Of a stretch of DNA of 64,000 nt, positions 56,334 through 64,000 are shown one piece after another. This DNA comes from Aeromonas simiae (GTDB taxonomy: Bacteria; Pseudomonadota; Gammaproteobacteria; Enterobacterales; Aeromonadaceae): contig NZ_CDBY01000065.1 of the NCBI RefSeq assembly GCF_000820125.1, positions 44,860 to 108,859 of the forward strand. Direction: 5' to 3'. The translations under genes and the position numbers were made by a program. How positions within the stretch are numbered: position 1 is the first letter of the stretch; each line of letters starts with the position of its first letter. The notes under the pieces are model-generated. The model ran no database searches. It saw only the letters and a list, made by a program, of their open reading frames with translations, and was not told where the DNA came from.

Positions 56334-57131
56334 ATGACACCGCCGTATCAACTCGCCGACCTGCTTGCCATCATGGAGACACTGCGCGATCCCGAACGTG
56401 GCTGCCCTTGGGACAAAAAGCAGAGCTTTGCCAGCATAGTGCCCTACACCCTGGAGGAGGCCTATGAGGTGGCGGCGGCCATCGAGGCCGGCCAGTGGGA
56501 TGAGCTCAAAGGAGAGCTGGGGGATCTCTTGTTCCAGGTGATCTTCTATGCCCAGCTTGGCAAGGAGCAGGCGCTGTTCGACTTTGGTGACATCGTCGAC
56601 ACGGTGAGCGACAAGCTCATTCGCCGTCATCCCCATGTGTTTGGCGAGGCGGATCTTGGCAATGAGCAGGCGGTGAAGGCGAACTGGGAAGCGACCAAGT
56701 CGCGTGAGCGTGCCGAGCGCGACCAGACCAGCGTGCTCGACGACATTCCGCAGGCCCTGCCGGCCCTGAGCCGGGCACTCAAGATCCAAAAGCGTTGCGC
56801 CAGCGTCGGCTTTGACTGGAAGACCTTGGGCCCCGTGGTCGACAAGGTGCACGAAGAGATCGATGAGGTGATGGAAGAGGCGCTGATGGCCGACGTCAAT
56901 CCGGAGCGGGTGGCCGACGAGCTCGGCGATCTGCTGTTTGCCACCGTCAATCTGGTGCGCCATCTGGGGCACGATCCTGAAAAAGTGCTACGCGGGGCCA
57001 ATGCCAAGTTTGAGCGGCGTTTTCGCAAGGTGGAGGCGTTGATCGCCGAGCAGGGGCTGGCAGTGAGCGACTGCTCGTTGGAGAAACTCGATGCCACCTG
57101 GAACCGGGTGAAAGAAACTTACGAAAGTTGA
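56334..57131 (+). CDS. mazG: Nucleoside triphosphate pyrophosphohydrolase MazG
   Basis: 265 residues with two MazG folds: EEAYEVAAAIEAGQWDELKG and ELGDLLFQVIFYAQ in the first, EEIDEVMEEALMADV and ELGDLLFATVNLVRHLG in the second. It hydrolyses NTPs to NMPs and, in E. coli, lowers ppGpp effects. CACGAGGACTGC precedes the ATG. Confidence 0.95.
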   Translation: MTPPYQLADLLAIMETLRDPERGCPWDKKQSFASIVPYTLEEAYEVAAAIEAGQWDELKGELGDLLFQVIFYAQLGKEQALFDFGDIVDTVSDKLIRRHPHVFGEADLGNEQAVKANWEATKSRERAERDQTSVLDDIPQALPALSRALKIQKRCASVGFDWKTLGPVVDKVHEEIDEVMEEALMADVNPERVADELGDLLFATVNLVRHLGHDPEKVLRGANAKFERRFRKVEALIAEQGLAVSDCSLEKLDATWNRVKETYES

Positions 57132-57177
57132 TTTGGCGCAAGACGGCCCGCCTCGCAGGCTGTTAGATTTTTGTTCG

Positions 57178-57206
57178 TTGTTTGGGAGTGGGGGGTTTGG
57201 TATACT
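57178..57206 (+). promoter_or_regulatory. Likely sigma-70 promoter of pyrG
   Basis: TTGTTT (57178-57183), 17 bases, TATACT (57201-57206), 70 bases before the pyrG ATG. A GC-rich leader with C-rich CTGC stretch follows. Confidence 0.6.
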
Positions 57207-57245
57207 GTTTCCCCGTCCTGCTTCATCTCCCCGAAGCACCTTTAA

Positions 57246-60298
<3,053 letters not shown>

Positions 60299-60322
60299 TC
60301 GCCCCCTGACTTCCCGTCATTG

Positions 60323-60352
60323 AAAAGCCCCGCCTTGGCGGGGCTTTTTTTA
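60323..60352 (+). terminator. Terminator after eno
   Basis: AAAAGCCCCGCC-TT-GGCGGGGCTTTTTTT, a strong GC stem and T-tract. Confidence 0.96.
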
Positions 60353-60394
60353 TACGTGCCGGTGAGAGGGTTGTGGGGCCATCTTATCAGGCAT

Positions 60395-60425
60395 AAAAAA
60401 AGCCACCCCGCAGGGTGGCTTTTTG
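60395..60425. terminator. Terminator after grcA
   Basis: AAAAAAAGCCACCC-CGCA-GGGTGGCTTTTT. The minus strand has a strong T-tract, closing grcA. Confidence 0.93.
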
Positions 60426-60439
60426 TTACCGCGGGCCTC

Positions 60440-60820
60440 TTACAGGCTCTGGGTAAAGGTACGGGTGATGACGTCGCGCTGCTGCTCCGGGGTGAGGGAG
60501 TTGAAGCGAACGGCATAGCCGGATACGCGGATGGTCAGCTGCGGGTACTTCTCCGGGTTGGCCACGGCGTCTTCCAGCGTTTCACGGCTCAGTACGTTAA
60601 CGTTCAGGTGTTGGCCACCTTCAACCTGGGGGGCGGCTTGTACCGGCACTTCGCGGTACTCGAACTGACCCAGCTCGGAGAGCTTGACCTGCTGATCGGT
60701 CGTGAAGGCATCACCCTTGACGCAGATGCAGCGAGCTTCCTGATTGGCGTCGTCGAGCAGCCAGAAAGAGTTCAGCAGAGCGGCGTTGTCGGCCTGGGTG
60801 ATTTGAATGCCCTTGATCAT
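60440..60820 (-). CDS. grcA: Autonomous glycyl radical cofactor GrcA (YfiD)
   Basis: 126 residues from the ATG at 60820 ([12 protein letters not shown]) behind AGGAG; 18 in-frame codons upstream are not used. The C-terminal glycyl-radical site [17 protein letters not shown] is nearly that of pyruvate formate-lyase; a Gly in it carries the radical. It replaces oxygen-damaged C-termini of PflB. Two FNR boxes upstream match an anaerobically induced gene. Divergent from ung. Confidence 0.96.
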   Translation of the reverse strand: MIKGIQITQADNAALLNSFWLLDDANQEARCICVKGDAFTTDQQVKLSELGQFEYREVPVQAAPQVEGGQHLNVNVLSRETLEDAVANPEKYPQLTIRVSGYAVRFNSLTPEQQRDVITRTFTQSL

Positions 60821-60945
60821 GATACGACTCCTATTGAGAGCGAACGGATTGTAAGGAAGGAACCCATATCTCATGAAAAGGGGAGCTTGCCTTACACCTT
60901 TAAAACTGTGTGGGCATATATATCATGTTAGTAAACATACGCAAA

Positions 60946-60959
60946 TTGATTTAAATCAA
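60946..60959 (-). promoter_or_regulatory. grcA: FNR box I upstream of grcA
   Basis: TTGAT-TTAA-ATCAA is a perfect FNR site. If centred at -40.5, transcription of grcA would begin near 60912, with TATATA-type -10 sequence at about 60917-60922. Confidence 0.87.
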
Positions 60960-60998
60960 TAAAATGCCATTTAGATGCATATGTTTCACGATAAACCA

Positions 60999-61012
60999 TT
61001 GAGTTTAATCAA
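60999..61012 (-). promoter_or_regulatory. grcA: FNR box II upstream of grcA
   Basis: TTGAG-TTTA-ATCAA, one mismatch. Its centre is exactly 53 bases from box I, the same distance as the -40.5 and -93.5 sites of E. coli yfiD. The 384-base gap 60821-61204 is AT-rich near these boxes and otherwise empty. Confidence 0.8.
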
Positions 61013-61204
61013 TAAAAGTAAAGTTTTAGCTTTATTTAAGGTGTATCTTGAATATATCAAAATGATCTTTTTTAGTGGTAATTTTTTTACTATTTTAGCG
61101 ATTTCGTTGACGTGATTCGTCAATTTGACCTCTCTGTCGTGGTTGCGCCAAAAGAGAGCAGTCCCTATGCTGGGCGCTCGATTGATGAGTGGGGGTGATG
61201 CAAG

Positions 61205-61873
61205 GTGCAAACGTGGAGTGATGTGCTGGGCGCAGAGAAACAGCAGGACTATTTCCAGCAGACATTGGCAGCAGTCAGGGCCGAACGTGAGGCGGGCAAG
61301 ATCATTTATCCGCCTGCGACAGAGGTTTTCAATGCTTTCAAGTTCACCGAGCTGGGCGAGGTCAAGGTGGTCATTCTCGGCCAGGATCCTTACCACGGTC
61401 CCAACCAGGCGCATGGTCTCTGCTTCTCGGTGCAGCACGGGGTTCGCATCCCCCCTTCACTGGTCAACATCTATAAGGAGCTGGAGCGGGATCTGCCGGG
61501 CTTTACCGCTCCCGGGCATGGCTATCTGGAAAGTTGGGCCAGGCAGGGGGTGTTGCTCCTCAATACGGTGCTGACGGTGCAGGCCGGTATGGCGCACTCA
61601 CATGCGAATTTGGGGTGGGAGACCTTCACCGACCGAGTTATCGAGGCACTCAACACCCATCGCAGCGGGATCGTATTCCTGTTGTGGGGCTCGCATGCAC
61701 AGAAGAAGGGGCGATTTATCGATCGGGCTCGTCACCATGTTCTGACGGCCCCCCATCCCAGCCCGCTTTCAGCTCACCGCGGCTTCATTGGGTGTGGCCA
61801 CTTCTCGCAAGCTAACCGACTATTGGAGCAACAGGAGATGGCGCCTATCGATTGGACCTCTGTCTGTCGATAG
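61205..61873 (+). CDS. ung: Uracil-DNA glycosylase Ung
   Basis: 222 residues from a GTG at 61205. Family-1 motifs: [19 protein letters not shown] with the catalytic Asp near residue 62, then [11 protein letters not shown], and [17 protein letters not shown] with the catalytic His near residue 185. It removes uracil from DNA. Divergent from grcA, as in E. coli. Confidence 0.96.
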   Translation: MQTWSDVLGAEKQQDYFQQTLAAVRAEREAGKIIYPPATEVFNAFKFTELGEVKVVILGQDPYHGPNQAHGLCFSVQHGVRIPPSLVNIYKELERDLPGFTAPGHGYLESWARQGVLLLNTVLTVQAGMAHSHANLGWETFTDRVIEALNTHRSGIVFLLWGSHAQKKGRFIDRARHHVLTAPHPSPLSAHRGFIGCGHFSQANRLLEQQEMAPIDWTSVCR

Positions 61874-61959
61874 ATTGACCAGAGGCATGGTAGCACCTTG
61901 CTGGATGCATATAATGCGAGTAGAACTTCAATTTATATTCAGAGCAAAGGAGTGCCGCC

Positions 61960-62496
61960 ATGTTATCCAGTCTGCACCAGGAGCATCTTAATATTGCCAA
62001 GCTGCTCGATCTGCTCAAGCGCAAGCAGAGCTTCATCGAGCATGAGCAGAAGGTCTGCTATCGCCTGATCCGTGATGTGGTTGATTACCTCAGCGAAGTA
62101 TCGGATAAGCGCCATCATCCCAAAGAGGACATGATTTACGAATACTATCTGAAGTATCGGGTCGTGGACGGTGAGGTGGGGCATCGCCTGAAAGAGGAGC
62201 ACGATAAGCTGGTTGAGGCAGGTGCCGAGCTCAAGGAGATGGTGGAGATGATCCTGATGGATGCGGTCATCCCGCTCGATCAGTTTACGGCCAAACTGCA
62301 GCAATTTATCGAGTTGCAAGAAAAGCACATGAGTTATGAGGAGACGGTGATTTTCCCCCGTCTGCGCGAGGCGCTGACCGAAGATGATTGGCGTCATCTC
62401 GAGCAGAACTGGCAGATCCATTCCAATGCCGACCCTCTGTTCGGCCCCGAAGTGGCCCAGCATTTCCGAGATCTGGCAGGACGCCTGGCGTTATAG
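61960..62496 (+). CDS. Hemerythrin domain protein
   Basis: 178 residues, all-helical. Metal ligands fit hemerythrin: H in SSLHQEHLNIAKLL, RHHPKEDMIYEYY (H-x3-E), EEHDKLVEAG, and ELQEKHMSYEETVIFPRL (H-x4-E). It probably binds di-iron and oxygen or nitric oxide. AAAGGAG precedes the ATG. It stands alone after ung; the terminator follows. Confidence 0.9.
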   Translation: MLSSLHQEHLNIAKLLDLLKRKQSFIEHEQKVCYRLIRDVVDYLSEVSDKRHHPKEDMIYEYYLKYRVVDGEVGHRLKEEHDKLVEAGAELKEMVEMILMDAVIPLDQFTAKLQQFIELQEKHMSYEETVIFPRLREALTEDDWRHLEQNWQIHSNADPLFGPEVAQHFRDLAGRLAL

Positions 62497-62508
62497 CCGC
62501 CGCCTTAT

Positions 62509-62540
62509 ATAAAGAGGCCCCGCATGCGGGGCCTCTTTAT
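62509..62540. terminator. Perfect 32-bp palindrome, bidirectional terminator
   Basis: ATAAAGAGGCCCCGCA and its exact complement. It separates the hemerythrin gene from the convergent DUF3545 gene, with TTTAT/ATAAA ends on both strands. Confidence 0.92.
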
Positions 62541-62541
62541 G

Positions 62542-62721
62542 TTAGAAATCCAGGTTTTCATTGCCGCCGTCGTAGGCAATATCAATCGACTGCAGCTCCT
62601 TTTGCAGACGGTGCTTATCTTTGAGTGCCTCGATTTCCCTCCATTTGCGCTTTTTCCCCGGGCTGCGGCTACGTGAACCGAGCTCAACTACGTCTTCAAA
62701 ATCGAAGTCAAACCTTTCCAT
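62542..62721 (-). CDS. DUF3545 family small protein (59 aa)
   Basis: Reading the minus strand gives 59 residues: MERFDFDFEDVVELGSR, then the basic core KKRKWREIEALKDKHRLQKE, ending GGNENLDF. The KKRKWREIEALKDK block is what I recall from DUF3545 in marine and aquatic gammaproteobacteria. GGGAGAAGACC precedes the ATG. It fills the 324-base region between the palindrome and tal. Function unknown. Confidence 0.82.
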   Translation of the reverse strand: MERFDFDFEDVVELGSRSRSPGKKRKWREIEALKDKHRLQKELQSIDIAYDGGNENLDF

Positions 62722-62816
62722 GGTCTTCTCCCGGCATTGTTGTAGTTTTCACCACCGATATATCACAGCGTCAGCGACTTTAAAACGTTTCCGTGTCGAT
62801 AGGATGACGGATAGCA

Positions 62817-62843
62817 CAAGGGCGGCCAGAGGCCGCCCTTGTT
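62817..62843. terminator. Hairpin beyond the tal stop
   Basis: AAGGGCGGCC-AGA-GGCCGCCCTT, a 10-bp stem. The T-tract (GTTTTC) is on the plus side, so it is a weak terminator for tal read on minus. Likely still a transcript end. Confidence 0.65.
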
Positions 62844-62865
62844 TTCTATTGGAACCTGTTTTTGA

Positions 62866-63816
62866 TCACAGTTTACTGGCCAACATGGTTTCCAGCTTGC
62901 CCTGATCAACGGCGAACAGGCGAATGCCTTCGGCCAGCTTTTCGACGGCCATCGCATCCTGGTTTAACTCCCAGCGGAATTCGGCCTCGTTCAACGGGGT
63001 GGGTTTGGGCTGTGTCTCGCCGTGGAAACTCAGTTTATGTTCGACCAGCCCTTCTGCGTTGCTCAGCTCTTCCAGCAGGGCAGGGCCTATGGTCAGACGG
63101 TCACAGCCGGCCAGCTCGAGGATTTCCCCGGTATTGCGGAAACTGGCCCCCATGACCACGGTGTCATAGCCGTGCTGCTTGTAGTAGTGGTAGATGCCGG
63201 CGACGGAAACCACGCCCGGATCTTCGGCGGCGCTGTAATCACGGTTGTGTTTGGCCTTATACCAGTCGAGGATACGCCCGACAAACGGAGAGATGAGGAA
63301 GACCCCTGCCTCGGCGCAGGCGCGCGCCTGGGCGAAGGAGAACAGCAAGGTCAGGTTGCACTGGATCCCCTCTTGCTCCAGCACCTCGGCGGCGCGGATC
63401 CCCTCCCAGGTGGAGGCCAGCTTGATCAGGATCCGATCATTGCTAATGCCGGCTTCATTGTAGAGGCGCATCAGCTTGCGCGCCTTGGCGATGCTGGCGG
63501 CAGTATCAAAGGAGAGGCGAGCATCCACTTCGGTGGAGATACGGCCGGGGACAATCTTCAGGATCTCCAGGCCGATATTGACGGCCAGCTTGTCGCCGGC
63601 ATCGATGATCTGCTGCGCCTTGTCACTGCTCTGGGCCTTGGCCCAAGTAATGGCGTCTTCAATCAGTGCGGCGTACTCAGGAATGGCTGAGGCCTTGAGC
63701 ACCAACGAGGGGTTGGTGGTCGCATCGATCGGTTGGTAGCGTTTGATCGCTTCGATGTCACCGGTATCGGCGACAACGGTCGTAAGGGCTTTGAGCTGGG
63801 TCAGTTTATCGGCCAT
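62866..63816 (-). CDS. tal: Transaldolase
   Basis: 316 residues, TIM barrel. [23 protein letters not shown] near residue 15 is the N-terminal signature (shown as [12 protein letters not shown] and [12 protein letters not shown]), and the Schiff-base Lys lies in [12 protein letters not shown] near residue 131. It moves dihydroxyacetone units in the pentose phosphate pathway. The 184 bases from 63817 to the right edge show no gene that I can support. Confidence 0.97.
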   Translation of the reverse strand: MADKLTQLKALTTVVADTGDIEAIKRYQPIDATTNPSLVLKASAIPEYAALIEDAITWAKAQSSDKAQQIIDAGDKLAVNIGLEILKIVPGRISTEVDARLSFDTAASIAKARKLMRLYNEAGISNDRILIKLASTWEGIRAAEVLEQEGIQCNLTLLFSFAQARACAEAGVFLISPFVGRILDWYKAKHNRDYSAAEDPGVVSVAGIYHYYKQHGYDTVVMGASFRNTGEILELAGCDRLTIGPALLEELSNAEGLVEHKLSFHGETQPKPTPLNEAEFRWELNQDAMAVEKLAEGIRLFAVDQGKLETMLASKL

Positions 63817-64000
63817 AGCGGTATCTATCTCTTTAGGTGTGAGCGACCATGCCGGAAGGCGAGGTGGTGCTTGAAAGCCAGTTACATTTATTGAGCCCTA
63901 TCAGGGGGCTCTGGAGTGCGTCCGCCTACTTAATACCTAGCGGTAGGGGCCTGCAATAGGGGGGATTGGCTGGCATTTGTACAGGGGGAGGGGCGCAGGG

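Noticed and set aside
63849..63959. A 36-codon frame near the right edge ([15 protein letters not shown]...)
   Set aside because: No convincing ribosome site, near the tal promoter, and no recognisable sequence.

Overview
The window is contiguous, gene-dense chromosome of a gammaproteobacterium. Gene order (nadB/rpoE-rseABC-lepA-lepB-rnc-era-recO-pdxJ; barA/rlmD-relA-mazG-pyrG-eno; tolC/nudF-yqiB-cpdA-yqiA; ygfZ/sdhE-ygfX; grcA/ung; cutA-dsbD), the GC-rich codon use and the protein sequences point most strongly to Aeromonas or a close relative. The genus is an inference from protein memory; no search was run. No tRNA, rRNA, CRISPR array, intact prophage or insertion sequence was seen.

Layout. 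1-4.1 kb: the end of pilT, then pilU, yaaA, two tandem PilZ-domain genes separated by palindromes, and rsd. 4.2-9.8 kb: nudC, hemE, a lipoprotein, the cutA-dsbD disulfide-reductase operon, an orphan gene and a PACE-family efflux gene. 9.9-17.8 kb: a LysR regulator, ygfZ / sdhE-ygfX, a Nudix hydrolase, and parE-ABM-parC (topoisomerase IV with a small monooxygenase-like gene between the subunits). 17.8-24.3 kb is the accessory stretch. It holds an AT-rich DUF4272 gene, a structured non-coding segment flanked by a 10-bp direct repeat, three orphan genes, and two divergent regulator/target pairs (LysR/SDR and AraC/SLC13 permease). 24.4-28.1 kb: plsC with an operator-like repeat over its promoter, a compact phage-shock operon (pspA-pspC-like-pspG-like) behind a sigma-54 promoter, and tolC. 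28.1-39.6 kb: nudF-yqiB-cpdA-yqiA, a Tim44-like protein, dnaB with a degraded second copy of its 3' end, alr-yjbQ, a VOC protein, fumC, a patatin and nadB. 39.7-48.3 kb: the sigma-E operon, starting from a near-consensus sigma-E promoter, through to pdxJ. 48.4-52.5 kb: barA-yehS-amiD on the minus strand. 52.6-64 kb: rlmD, relA, mazG, pyrG, eno, grcA (two FNR boxes), ung, a hemerythrin, an unlisted DUF3545 gene and tal.

Most of the window is housekeeping: envelope stress (sigma-E, Psp), stringent response (relA, mazG, rsd), NAD and haem metabolism, replication and topology, translation GTPases, and central carbon metabolism. Nothing here is a clear new multi-gene system. The best leads for undescribed biology are the dnaB 3'-end scar (33416-33465), the direct-repeat-flanked structured segment (18885-19068), and a set of perfect inverted repeats at promoters (plsC, tolC/nudF, SDR/LysR, between the PilZ paralogues). 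Start codons were chosen from Shine-Dalgarno placement and remembered homologue N-termini.
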